Shown in pieces: positions 34,148 to 45,481 of a stretch of 64,000 bases of DNA. Each line of letters begins with the position of its first letter. The first letter of the stretch is position 1. Origin of the DNA: Agapetus fuscipes (lineage: Eukaryota > Arthropoda > Insecta > Trichoptera > Glossosomatidae); NCBI GenBank assembly GCA_951799405.1, contig OX637332.1, positions 32,141,366 through 32,205,365 on the forward strand. Direction: 5' to 3'. The notes beneath the pieces were generated by a model that had not been told where the DNA came from, did not search any database, and saw only the letters and a program-made list of their open reading frames with translations. The translations under genes were made by a program, and so were the position numbers.

Positions 34148-34399
34148 TCCTTGACTTATGGGTTGGTATGCGGCTGACCACTCATGCTGTAAAAATGGTT
34201 CACTTTGCCAATGTCACCCCTGTTTCAGGGAACGACGGCAAAAGTTGCAGGACTTATGTTCATTTGAGATTGGGATTTTTTATTGTAGGTCTACATGCGG
34301 CATGTGTTAGCGCGAAATTATAAATGTCTGCTTGTGGGAATGCATTTAATAAAAATCTTAAATGATTAATATCTTTGCAGCTTAGATTAGATTAGATAA
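34148..34399 (+). repeat. R250 SINE-like repeat, full-length copy
   Basis: Runs from TCCTTGACTTATGGGTTGG to GCTTAGATTAGATTAGATA. It is the first of several units in the 34148-34950 cluster. Confidence 0.9.
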
Positions 34400-34692
34400 G
34401 ACCTCTGTTCCAGGGAAGGTTGGCAAAAGTTACAGGCAAAAGTTTGTTTGTGGGCATGCATTGTATATGAGCTTTGAATCTTTATATATCCTTGCAACTT
34501 AGATTATAGACCTCTGTGTCAGGGAAGGTCGGCAAAAGTTGTTGGGCTTATGTTAATTTGAGGTTCGGATTTTATTTGTAAGTACACATTCAGCATTTGT
34601 AAGCGCGAACTACACGTGTTTGTTTATGGGCATACATCTGAGAGCTGTAAATGAATATATCCTTGCAACTTAGAATATATAATAGATTACAT
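34400..34692 (+). repeat. two 5'-truncated R250 units in tandem
   Basis: Unit one (34400-34509) and unit two (34510-34692) both begin near ACCTCTGT..CAGGGAAGGT. They lack the first ~90 bp and end in the AACTTAGA tail. The shared breakpoint suggests tandem duplication rather than independent insertion. Confidence 0.75.
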
Positions 34693-34723
34693 TATAGTAT
34701 CTGTACACCGATATAACATCTTT

Positions 34724-34960
34724 AGATTGGATTTTAATGCTGTACGTCCATATGGGGCATGTGTAAGCGCGAACTTATACGTATCTGCTTGTGGGAATGC
34801 ATTTAATATATATATATATATATTGTAATAAAACAAACAAACAAACAGTTATACACATGTATTATATGTGAATAACAACATAAATTTTTTAACAATTCAA
34901 AAACCAGCAAAGAATAATATGAATCTCAAATTTAATATGTCTTTGCAACTAAGATTACAG
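34724..34960 (+). repeat. R250 3' half split by an AT-rich insert
   Basis: GATTGGATTTTAATGCTGTA through GGGAATGCATTTAAT, then a ~110-bp (TA)n and AAACAAAC insert, then ATGAATCTCAAATTTAATAT to the tail. Confidence 0.7.
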
Positions 34961-35433
34961 TTTTAAATCCATTTTAATTTTGTTTGTTTGTTGTTTTTTT
35001 GATTTGTATCATATAAAATAAAATATCGAATAACAAACAACTTTCCAATTTTGCCGCAAGATGTCTATATTTTCTTCAAATATTTTCATACATTTCAATA
35101 CAAACGCAAAGAGGTCTATAAAAAATTGAGCGGACTCTTTTAAAAATATTTTTTTCCGAAATTATAATTACTCCTACTAAAAACTACTGTTTTACGAAAA
35201 AAAATTTTTTTTTTGTAAATATTGAAAGAAGTTACATGATATTATAAGTGTATTGGAATGGGCTATTCAAACACATACGTGAATGATACTTTTTTGCAGC
35301 ATATATACAAAATTTGATTTGCCATAGATTGGGAATGTGTTTCATCTGCTGTGCTGGCATTAATTTTGAAAATCGAAACTCTAAGCGATCGACGACCACG
35401 AAGGGCAATATAATTAAGGATAACTATCACATT

Positions 35434-35680
35434 TCCTTGACTTACAGGTTGGTATTAGGCTGACCACCCATTGTGTAAAAAGTATGCACTTTGCCAATGT
35501 CACCTCTGTTTCAGAAAAGGTCGGCAAAAGTTGCCGGGTTAATGTTCATTTGAGGTGTGGTTTAAATTTGTTGGTACACATTCAGTATTTGTAAACGTGA
35601 ACTTACACGTGTCTGTTTGTAGGCATGCATTTGATATGAGTTTTGAATGTTATTATATGTTAACATCTTAGATTATAGAT
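35434..35680 (+). repeat. R250 SINE-like repeat, full-length copy
   Basis: Runs from TCCTTGACTTACAGGTTGG to ATCTTAGATTATAGAT. It ends 37 bp upstream of the last ferlin exon. Confidence 0.9.
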
Positions 35681-35717
35681 AAAGTAGTATCCTAATTCTC
35701 CCTTGTTATTGTTGCAG

Positions 35718-35898
35718 TCGCCCTGATGGCTCCTTCATGTGGTTCCTCAACCCCCTGAAGTCCGCCAGGTACATAGTGTGGCACAACTACAAGTACCAAG
35801 TTCTCAAGGTCATGTTCATCCTAGGAATAGCTCTGCTGATATTTCTGTTCTTCTACTCCTTGCCTGGTTACACTGCAAAGCGCATGCTTGGAGCATAA
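35718..35898 (+). CDS. otof: otoferlin-like ferlin, terminal exon 12 (membrane anchor)
   Basis: 181 nt from TTGTTGCAG, phase 2 in. It completes N-RPDGSFMWFLNPLKSARYI and ends in a transmembrane helix (VLKVMFILGIALLIFLFFYS) and LPGYTAKRMLGA, then TAA at 35896-35898. Otoferlin ends RPDTSFIWFLNPLKSARY...YSVPGYLVKKILGA, so this is a tail-anchored ferlin with a few residues on the far side. Exons 2-12 join in frame. A polyadenylation signal AATAAA follows at 35921. Confidence 0.98.
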
Positions 35899-35920
35899 AC
35901 TATTTCAAGGCCATTTGAAA

Positions 35921-35926
35921 AATAAA
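35921..35926 (+). terminator. polyadenylation signal of the ferlin gene
   Basis: AATAAA 23 bp after the stop codon. A second AATAAA-like site is near 36122 (CAAATAAAG). Which is used cannot be told from sequence. Confidence 0.55.
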
Positions 35927-36264
35927 CATAATATAGACGTACACACATACATGGATCAGAGTATTATAACCTTCCCACCTTTTGACATTCTCTCTGTGAT
36001 CAATAATAAAAAAATCGACTCACTGCGTCTCTACATAAATATTATATTATACAACATCTGCCAACTATCAGTGACGAGAACAGCAGCTGCAAAGAAATAA
36101 TCTAATCTATCCTTAAAGAACAAATAAAGATATTGATACAAACACACAGCTTAACCGTGAGAACATATCTAAACTGAAATGTTACTTAAAGTTGATTAGT
36201 AGTAATGTGGGTGTATTTATATGTAAGCGCACATGACTCCCACAAGCGTAAATGTCTCACTACA

Positions 36265-38503
36265 TGAGTTCCATGATGAATCTCATCTCTGGGGTAGTAA
36301 ACACAAGCTACTTGATGAGATATGTCATCCCTGGCAGTAAACACAAGCTACTTGATGAGATATATCGTCCCTGGCAGTAAACACAAGCTACTTGATGAGA
36401 TATGTCGTCCCTGGCAGTAAACACAAGCTACTTGATGAGATCTGTCGTCCCTGGCAGTAAACACAAGCTACTTGATGAGATATGTCGTCCCTGGCAGTAA
36501 ACACAACCTACTTGATGAGATATGTCGTCCCTGGCAGTAGATACAAGCTACTTGATGAGATATGTCGTCCCTGGCAGTAAACACAACCTACTTGATGAGA
36601 TATGTCGTCCCTGGCAGTAAACACAACCTACTTGATGAGATATGTCGTCCCTGGCAGTAAACACAAGCTAATCGATGAGATATGTCGTACCTGGCAGTAA
36701 ACACAAGCTATTTGATAAGATATGTTGTCCCTGGCAGTAAACACAAGCTACTTGATGAGATATGTCGTCCCTGGCAGTAAACACAAGCTACTTGATGAGA
36801 TATGTCGTCCCTGGCAGTAAACACAAGCTAATCGATGAGATATGTCGTCCCTGGCAGTAAACACAAGCTAATTGATGAAATATGTCGTCCCTGGCAGTAA
36901 ACACAACCTATTTGATGAGATATGTCGTCTCTGGCAGTAAACACAAGCTACTTGATGAGATATGTCGTCCCTGGCAGTAGATACAAGATACTTGATGAGA
37001 TATGTCGTCCCTGGCAGTAAACACAAGCTACTTGATGAGATATGTCGTCCCTGGCAGTAAACACAAGCTAATCGATGAGATATGTCGTCCCTGGCAGTAA
37101 ACACAAGCTAATTGATGAAATATGTCGTCCCTGGCAGTAAACACAACCTATTTGATGAGATATGTCGTCTCTGGCAGTAAACACAAGCTACTTGATGAGA
37201 TATGTCGTCCCTGGTAGTAAACACAAGCTACTTGATAAGATATGTCATCCCTGGCAGTAAACACAAGCTACTTGATGAGATATGTCGTCCTTGGCAGTAA
37301 ACACAAGCTACTTGATGAAATATGTCGTCCCTGGCAGTAAACACAAGCTACTTGATGAGATATGTCGTCCATGGCAGTAAACACAAGCTACTTGATGAGA
37401 TATGTCGTCCCTGGCAGTAAACACAACCTACTTGATGAGATATGTCGTCCCTGGCAGTAAACACAAGCTACTTGATGAGATATGTCGTCCCTGGCAGTAA
37501 ACACAAGCTAATCGATGAGATATGTCGTCCCTGGCAGTAAACACAAGCTAATTGATGAAATATGTCGTCCCTGGCAGTAAACACAACCTATTTGATGAGA
37601 TATGTCGTCTCTGGCAGTAAACACAAGCTACTTGATGAGATATGTCGTCCCTGGCAGTAGATACATGATACTTGATGAGATATGTCGTCCCTGGCAGTAA
37701 ACACAAGCTACTTGATGAGATATGTCGTCTCTGGCAGTAAACACAAGCTAATCGATGAGATATGTCGTCCCTGGCAGTAAACACAAGCTAATTGATGAAA
37801 TATGTCGTCCCTGGCAGTAAACACAACCTATTTGATGAGATATGTCGTCTCTGGCAGTAAACACAAGCTAATCGATGAGATATGTCGTCCCTGGCAGTAA
37901 ACACAAGCTACTTGATGAGATATTTCGTCCCTGGCAGTAAACACAAGCTACTTGATAAGATATGTCATCTCTGGCAGTAAACACAAGCTACTTGATCAGA
38001 TATGTCGTCCTTGGCAGTAAACACAAGCTACTTGATGAGATATGTCGTCCCTGGCAGTAAACACAAGCTACTTGATGAGATATGTCGTCCATGGCAGTAA
38101 ACACAAGCTACTTGATGAGATATGTCGTCCCTGGCAGTAAACACAAGCTACTTGATGAGATATGTCGTCCTTGGCAGTAAACACAAGCTAATTGATGAAA
38201 TATGTCGTCCCTGGCAGTAAACACAACCTACTTGATGAGATATGTCGTCTCTGGCAGTAAACACAAGCTAATCGATGAGATATGTCGTCCCTGGCAGTAA
38301 ACACAAGCTACTTGATGAGATATGTCGTCCCTGGCAGTAAATACAAGCTACTTGATGAGATATGTCGTCCCTGGCAGTAAACACAAGCTACTTGATAAGA
38401 TATGTCATCCCTGGCAGTAAACACAAGCTACTTGATGAGATATGTCGTCCTTGGCAGTAAACACAAGCTACTTGATGAGATATGTCATCCCTGGCAGTAA
38501 ACC
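36265..38503. repeat. 40-bp satellite array (~55 units) with higher-order periodicity
   Basis: Units of 40 bp share AAACACAAGCTACTTGATGA and GATATGTCGTCCCTGGCAGT. Most differ by 1-4 bases. Regular array from about 36291, with a diverged unit before it. A distinctive multi-unit block (AATCGATGAGA, AATTGATGAAA, CCTATTTGATGAGA in order) recurs at about 36830, 37070, 37510 and 37750, spacings of 240, 440 and 240 bp. The super-repeat is therefore 680 bp. The array starts less than 400 bp after the ferlin stop codon. Confidence 0.97.
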
Positions 38504-40949
38504 AGATATATAGTGCAAGCTACTTGTTTTAAAATACGACACTGGGGCTTAATAAATTAATGACCAATAATGTGGACTGAACTGAATTCAGAATATTTTC
38601 ATTAATTTGTTCAATTTATTGAATTTGATTATTTTTTATCACAAAAATATTTGAATTTTGCTTAAGTTGTTCACGCCTTGTATGAACATTTAAAGATACG
38701 TAATTCAAAGCCACTTTTATTTACTTAAGTGTAAATTGCAAAAGTTGAGCTACATTTTTAGAAATAATATTTTATTTTTCCCCATGGAATTTTAATGTTC
38801 GATAGCTTTCTTTTTCTCCATCGAGTTACATTCTGAGAAAAATCACCCTTCCTTGGTACCTACTAATAATAATAAAAATATTGGCTTACATTTTCTAAAC
38901 AAAAATTAGCTTAAAATTATAATTAAATAATTAATATAGTAATTAAGAGATAAGGTATTTTTCTGATGCAGGGCTGATATGAAAAGATAAGTGTTAATGA
39001 AAGTAGCTGATTACCATTTACATAGATGTAAAATAATTTTAAGGAATATGAATTATTTTATTCATTTAGGTACGCTGTTTCTATTATAAATATTTATTAC
39101 AAGAAGACGCATGTATCTTCAATGATATTCACTTGCATAATGTTTGGACTGAAATAATATTGTTACCATTATTGGACATTCATTTAAATATTATTTTATG
39201 ATTTTGTACCTTATTTCCATACTTAATGCATACGTTGAGTGTGTTAGGATGTAAATTTCATTCTTAATTATCATTACAAAGGTTTTATCTACAAATTAAA
39301 ACTTTTAGGATAGGGACAAACTAATTCTCATAATTTCTCAATGATCGCAATGAAGTGAGGCACTAACGAATGTGTGACGAAAAAGAGGCCTTCAAAAAGT
39401 TGTGTGTAAGGTAATGTAAGTTAAATATTGTAAGACTATCATTATCATTTGAATGCTAGTGCTAGCATGAGGAATGTGTAGTAGAGAATGTGTGCTGGAG
39501 AGCGAAATGAAGAAAGATGAAGGAATTAAAAAGTAAGTAGGTACTTGTATATATATTTTTTCTTTTTGAATAGTATTTTTTTAAGAAGAATGCAATTCAC
39601 CAACCTATTTTACCTGACCAATTGTCTTTATGTGAAAACAGAAGTTTGTGTTCATGCAATGACATCTGTTGAACCAGGGTCAAAGTTATTGTTGATAGGA
39701 CAAGGCCGGGCTCGAACCAGCGTTTGCCAATTCCGAGCTCCAACTGCTTATTCCCTCGACCAGTGACTAAAGAACCGTACTGGACGTATTTAAATATTTA
39801 CTAAGCCTCACACGTATTTGAGTTGCTTTTGTTGCTTAGATTACCTATTGTCATTCAGCAATAGTATCTCATGTCAAACGGTAAATACTTAATTATAAAA
39901 ATTGAAAATGGAAATAAAACATCGATAGATTGTAATGAAGCTGTATTTATTTGTAACTAGTTTTTTCCACTTTGGTTTGACAAGTATTTTTATGATTTGT
40001 ATTTTGTGGTGCTGCAATATTTCACTACAAAAAAATCTAACACATGAATGACATAGTTGACATTATTTATGTGTACATACTGTAAGATTTTTTGAAATGG
40101 AAAAATATATTTTTTAAGCATGCGATTGAGGGGATTAGCAGGTTGTTGTGGCGTTATGATTCCTAAAACATCTTTATAAACCCATAAAATATTTTTCTTC
40201 ATTATAATAAATATGTAAAACAGGTAGGTAAATTATTTTAGTCTATGGATGTAAGAAAAAGTGCGTTCTTATGAACCTTTATTATGATATATCATTAAGA
40301 CCATGTTGACTGAAATTGACTAATTTGGCCTGTGTCGTACTCACAAAGACTTAATTAACTTATCTTCTAAGCCTTAAACTAGTCAATCATGTATTTCTTG
40401 AAATTATTATATAGTAATTGCCCATTAAACTTTTAATCATACTTTAAAATTCATATTTTTTATATCGTTTAAGTACAATACATCAAATATCCAAATCCCT
40501 GATTATCCAAACCACTTTTCGAATTTCAGAAAATAAATAAAGATTTAAATGTACTTAAGAAGGTTCCACCATTTTCAAAGTAATGATTATAAGTAGGCAA
40601 AAAATGGTTTTACATTTCGTGAAACCAGTGTATGTGCAGCACGAACATTATGAGGATTTCACAACTCAAAGGGTAGTTTTATTGATGGCTGACATCAATA
40701 AGTCAAACTTGCTATTGACAGTATTCTATCACGTCGTTACTACTTTGTGAGTGAGTATCATCTGATTTTTTTTTTTAACCAAACCGCACTTTTTTTTTTT
40801 TTCCTCGATTCGGATAGTTCTAGTGTAATATATTTTGGTAATTAACGAAATTTTAAATATGTAATATAATTTTTTATGCTTTAAATGTATAAATATCATT
40901 AAATTTTAAATATAAATTTGTGTGTTATTTGTGTTTTCATTTTATCTTT
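38504..40949. other. intergenic AT-rich DNA
   Basis: No gene recognised. The only assignable item is the tRNA-type SINE at 39575-39780. Confidence 0.6.
39575..39780 (-). repeat. tRNA-derived SINE (family T2), copy 2
   Basis: Homologous to 28761-28972 (AATTCACC..CCTATTTTACCTG, then CAATGACATCTG and GGCTCGAACC). On the - strand a tRNA-like head with CTGGTTCGAGCCC precedes the body. Confidence 0.65.
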
Positions 40950-40953
40950 TTAA

Positions 40954-42115
40954 CTCTTTACTTGACAATGGGTCCATGCGGACACGCACTTTTTATATAT
41001 ATTTTTCAATGAAGTCCTTACTTCAATCGTCCTGAAACGCGGCAATGTGTTCGTTTGGGACCAAACAAATCACAACATGAGCGCCCCAAGCGGTAAAAAT
41101 CACAAATTCGTTTTTTTTTTTTTTTCAAGATGCCCGGCCGAGGTGGAAGTACCCGACGGGCTCAGGTAATTATCCGTCATTATCTTTGGGATCATCCATT
41201 GCACAGTTATTATTTGTTTAGAAATGTGATTATGAATGTCATAATTTATAAAGCGCGTGGTTGTTATGAAGAAAATATTGTTTAGAATGTTACCATGGCG
41301 ACACGAAGTTGAGTGTGTCCATTTGTGCACATCGCTTGGTCTCTTATGGCTTAGCTACAGCTTTGTTTGTGCACATATGGAACCAATGCCAAGTAACTCT
41401 ATTATTTTTTTTACATTATGTTCTTCTTTTTTATTTTAGAAAAAGCTGGTGTTTACATCTAGAACAATGAAAATAATGAATATGGTTCCAACATTTGTCC
41501 CTGACCCCAAAGATTCAGGTGAAGAAGAAGAAAATCACGGATCGGACGAAGAAGAAGCATGCGAATCAGACGATGAACAAGTCTACGCATCATATTCTGA
41601 ATCGTCTGTACCATCTCATACCCCGTCTGTAGCTGAAATGATGAATGTTATCGAAATGCACGGAAATTTAAATTATTAAGTTTTTTTTGCGGAATATCTC
41701 TTTTCCTTGTGTTTATTTAGTAGGTACCTACTTTGAACTACATAAATTATTGTTCTCTTCCAGCAATCAATCAGAAGATCAGCTGGCAGAACAGTCTACT
41801 GCTTTTGAATTATTGCCTGAACTCTGGCCTAACTTATCATCGACTTCACGTGAAGATATTCAACTCCCTGCTTCAACTCCTGCCACCAATTTTGAATACT
41901 GGACGCTTGGCTTTGTGTCCAAATGGGCACATTGAATTATGTGCCTAGTCAACTAGGCATTTGGTAATGTGCCCATATGGGGACAATTCATAACTCGAAA
42001 AAGGAAGAAGAAGATTTTTTTTCTCTTACGTAATTCTCAACTAGAGGCCAAAAACAGCTCAAAAACAAAAAATCATAGAAATCGGTCAAGGGATTAAGTT
42101 TTGCCAAGTAAAGGG
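40954..42115 (+). mobile_element. piggyBac-like element at TTAA
   Basis: TTAA at 40950-40953 and 42116-42119 flanks ends CTCTTTACTTGACAA and (reverse-complemented) CCCTTTACTTGGCAA. The ends match the piggyBac CCC/TTAA design. It is 1.16 kb long, too short for a transposase, and carries a small acidic ORF that seems spliceable. Confidence 0.8.
41130..41679 (+). CDS. acidic mini-ORF of the piggyBac-like element (two exons)
   Basis: Exon 1 (41130-41165) encodes MPGRGGSTRRAQ and meets CTCAG|GTAATT. Exon 2 (41440-41679), after TTATTTTAG, continues in frame KKLVFTSRTMKIMNM through PKDSGEEEENHGSDEEEACE to a stop, 91 residues in all. A possible further segment after TTCCAG at 41763 reads NQSEDQLAEQSTAFELLPEL. 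The acidic N-terminus resembles those of piggyBac transposases, but no catalytic domain follows. It could be an internally deleted remnant or a short regulator. Splicing is inferred. Confidence 0.4.
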
Positions 42116-42119
42116 TTAA

Positions 42120-43002
42120 ATAAATAAATAAGGATGAAACAGACATCTTCCCAAAAACAGTAAATAAATACCTTACGAAGGTATCCATTCATTTAAAGGA
42201 GAAAAACATTGTAAAACACTCTTCAAAATTAAAAAAAAAATTGAAACTTTCACATGAAAAATGGTTTTAAGGTTAACGTCAAACTGGTGCTATTTTTTTA
42301 GTTTTAAAAGATCCTTTTTGCAGAAGTAATTTATATCACTAAAATAAAAAATCTAATGGAATTACTTTAAACCACTTTTTATAATTCTGTACCTTATAGC
42401 TAAACAAGAGAAGACATGGGCAGGAAAGACATGCGAACCAAATGAACTTGCGTGGTTTATCCTCAAAATTTGTACGGAGTCACATACAAAATGCTAAAAG
42501 CATAAATAACGGAAGTCCATATTGTACATAAGGTTTTGGTAAGCTAGCGGCGTATCTATTTCTTTACTAAATATTTTTTAGTTTGTAAATCCAAACTTGT
42601 CAACCATTGAAGATTTTAAATTATGATTACGGTCGTTAGACATTTTATGGAATGAAAAAACGGATTTTACTGACCGTGCAAAAGATTAGAACGATTTTCT
42701 CTACGTTTCGTCGGAGTCATATCTGACGACCTCAGGAGACGTGTGTCTTCTACAAAGAAGAACCACGAACTGTTGAATTATTGTTGTTTAATCGAGGTCG
42801 AAGGTTGTAGGTACTTTTATTAACCTTCGGTGATGCATCCATAGTTGTCGCAATAGCACCACTTGCACAGAAGGACGATTTTATGTCTTCCTGTGAAATC
42901 GTCCACCCTTTTTTAATTTTTCCACCCTTTCATTAATCGGACATATAATCGGATTTTTATTTTGTTTTGAATACCTATATACATTTTTTTTTTTTTTTTT
43001 TG
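42120..43002. other. AT-rich spacer up to the telomeric array
   Basis: Contains the reverse copy of the hammerhead-like repeat unit (about 42610-42790, motif at 42699-42738 on the - strand) and a pure T tract (42984-43001) abutting retrotransposon A. No TTAGG is seen on this side. Confidence 0.6.
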
Positions 43003-43004
43003 GG

Positions 43005-45077
43005 CGAAATGTTTATTGGTGGACTGAGGAGATTGCCGGCCTGCGTCGGTCATGCTTGGCTTCACGGCGTCGTGCTCAGCGCTCGGGCTGGACGAGCCTC
43101 CAGGCAGTGGAGGATTTCAGGACGACGAAGAGGGCCCTGAAGAGCGCCATCAAGCGCAGTAAGGAAAGGTGCTGGGGGGAGCTGTGTGAGGAGGTGGATC
43201 GGGACCCCTGGGGTCTGCCGTACAAAATTGTGCGACAGAGACTGAGGGGACGGGATCTGGACCCTTACCTCAGCGATCCCCGGAACCTGACCGCTGTAAT
43301 TGATGGCCTCTTCCCGCGCCACGACGACCGGCCGAGAACTGTGCGTTCTACTTCACCTGCGCCCGATCTCCAGCCATTCACGGCTGAGGAGCTTGAGGCT
43401 GCCACGAGGAAGGTAGGTACAGGTAAGGCCCCTGGACTTGACGAGGTCCCAAATGAGATCGTGCTGTTGGTGGCCCGGGGGTTTCCGGAGGTGCTGCTCG
43501 ACGTGTACAACAAGTGCCTGGAAGAGGGCCTAGTCGGCGCCTCCTGGAAGAGACAGAGGCTAGTCCTCATTCTCAAAAAGGCGGTCGCGGACGGACCCTC
43601 TTCCTTTAGGCCGTTGTGCATGCTGGACGGCTTCGGGAAGCTCCTTGAGCGCCTCCTGCTCGGGAGACTACAGCTCATCCTGGAGGATCCGGAGCGGGGG
43701 CTCTCCGACCGACAGTACGGCTTCAGGCAGGGCCGATCTACGGTAGATGCCGTCGGTCACGTGGTAAGTGTGATCCGAAGGGCGTGGGAGGGCACGGTGA
43801 AGAGTCACCGACGGGTCGTCATGATAGCGCTGGATATCAAGAACGCCTTCAACTCCGCGCGATGGGAACTTGTTCTCAGAGCGTTGAGAGAGGACTTCCG
43901 GGTACCAGACTATCTGATGGCAATGCTCGAAAACTATTTCGATGGCCGGACGCTGGAGTATCGTCACGGCCCTTCTGGCGTGGAAGAGAAGCGACGGGTG
44001 TCGTCGGGCGTCCCGCAGGGATCGGTCTTAGGACCCACCCTGTGGAATGCCCTGTACGATGGACTGTTGCGGACTGACATGCCGGAGGGGTCGAGTCTTG
44101 TTGCTTTCGCGGACGACATCGCGGTAGTGATCGAGGGGAAGACCTCCCGTGACCTCGAAATTTCAGGGAACGAGGCGCTTCGTCGGGTCAAGAGATGGCT
44201 CGACCGAGCCGGACTGCAGCTCGCAGTCCAGAAGACCGAGGCGGTGCTGTTCTGCCGAAAGCGGCGACCTCTTCTGCCTCGGCTGTTGCTGGAGGGTTTC
44301 GAGGTGCCGCTGGCGAAATCGCTGCGGTACCTGGGGATCCAACTCGATCGTGGTCTCCGCTTCGGAGAACACATCGAGCTGGCGGCCGCCAAGGCAAGCG
44401 GAGTGGCGATTCAGCTGGGGAGGCTCATGCCGAATGTGGGTGGACCGAAATCATGTAGGAGGAAACTCTTGCATGAGGTCGTTCACTCCATACTTCTGTA
44501 TGGGGCACCCGTCTGGGCAAAGTCGCTGGAGGTAGAACAGCACAGGAAGAAGATGGCTGCCGTCCAGAGAAGAAGCGCTCTGAGAGTGATCTCCGGCTAC
44601 CGCACCATCTCCGCCGACGCGGCTTTGGTGCTGGCTTCTTCTCCGCCCGTAGACCTGCTGGCGCTGGAGCGCAAAGCGGTGTACGATTCAGGTAAGGGAC
44701 CGCAGCATAGGGCCTTGACGATGTCGAAGTGGCAGGATCGCTGGAGTTCGGCAGCCAAGGGACGCTGGACGAACAGGCTTGTCGGTGACCTTGGGCCCTG
44801 GTGCTCGAGGAAACACGGCGACCTGAGCTTCCGGCTCACGCAGCTGCTGAGCGGTCACGGTTGTTTCGGTGCCTATCTACATCGGATTGGCAAAGAAGCA
44901 ACTGCAGCATGCTGGCACTGCGACTCGCCAAACGATGACGCGGAGCACACGCTGCTCTCGTGCCCCGCCTGGGCGGAACCGAGGCAGTCTCTCATGGCTG
45001 CCATCGGAATTGATCACCTGGGTGTGGACACGATGGTGGCGTCAATGCTCCAAAGCAAAGAGAACTGGAGTGCTTAA
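43005..45077 (+). pseudogene. ORF2 of element A (RT domain, truncated at both ends)
   Basis: Encodes the RT domain and C-terminal zinc motif of the telomeric retrotransposon: QYGFRQGRSTVDAV, IALDIKNAFNSARW, SGVPQGSVLGPTLWN, VAFADDIAVVIEG, RYLGIQLDRG and CWHCDSPNDDAEHTLLSC. The endonuclease is lost through 5' truncation. A TAA at 45075-45077 replaces the TGG of ENWSAWEAF (GG to AA), cutting off the last 28 residues. The original stop is at 45159-45161. Without an endonuclease it cannot target on its own. Confidence 0.95.
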
Positions 45078-45196
45078 GAGGCCTTTGCCTCTCGTGTTAT
45101 CGGCGTGAAGGAGGAGGCCGAGCGTGAGAGGCGGAGGCGCCCCAATCCAGAGGTCGCGTAACCCGACTTTGTAGTATACCCTTAAGGTAAGATAAG

Positions 45197-45239
45197 CCAC
45201 ACCTCGATGTTTTGGTTAATTCTGCTTTCCGAGGTGTGG
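45197..45239 (+). other. 3'UTR stem-loop of element A
   Basis: CCACACCTCG and CGAGGTGTGG form a perfect 10-bp stem with a 23-nt loop. Identical structures occur in C, B and E, and a different but similarly placed one in D. Confidence 0.75.
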
Positions 45240-45346
45240 TGAAGTTGCTTCGGGGGGAGTGTTTAGTCAGTTGACAAACCTGGCACGCTCTCTGGTACGG
45301 GCCAGGGGGTGTCTTTTTGAAGATTCACTCCTCCTTTCCCCCGGCG

Positions 45347-45391
<45 letters not shown>

Positions 45392-45393
<2 letters not shown>

Positions 45394-45471
45394 TTAGGTT
45401 AGGTTAGGTTAGGTTAGGTTAGGTTAGGTTAGGTTTGGTTTTTTGTTATGGTTAGGTTAGGTAAGGTTAGG
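45392..45471 (+). repeat. telomeric (TTAGG)n block between A and the minus-strand element
   Basis: Eight perfect GGTTA units, then degenerate ones (GGTTTGGTTTTTTGTTATGG, TAAGG). It is flanked by poly(A) of A at the left and, on the - strand, by poly(A)10 of the opposite element at the right. Confidence 0.95.
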
Positions 45472-45481
45472 TTTTTTTTTT

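Larger units (their letters stand above)
43003..45391 (+). mobile_element. telomeric R1-clade retrotransposon A (5'-truncated)
   Basis: Homologous to B from its position 51559 to the 3' end. It is truncated inside ORF2 just before NVYWWTEEIAGL. It ends in 3'UTR, a 45-nt poly(A) (45347-45391) and then (GGTTA)n. The 5' junction is to a T tract rather than to telomere repeat. Confidence 0.95.

Noticed and set aside
36868..37784. Two identical 78-residue open frames (36868-37104 and 37548-37784, - strand)
   Set aside because: They lie wholly within the 40-bp satellite. The unit simply lacks stops in one frame, and the identity reflects the 680-bp super-repeat.
36291..38503. CRISPR-like look of regularly spaced 40-bp units
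   Set aside because: There are no unique spacers: the entire 40 bp repeats. The DNA is eukaryotic.
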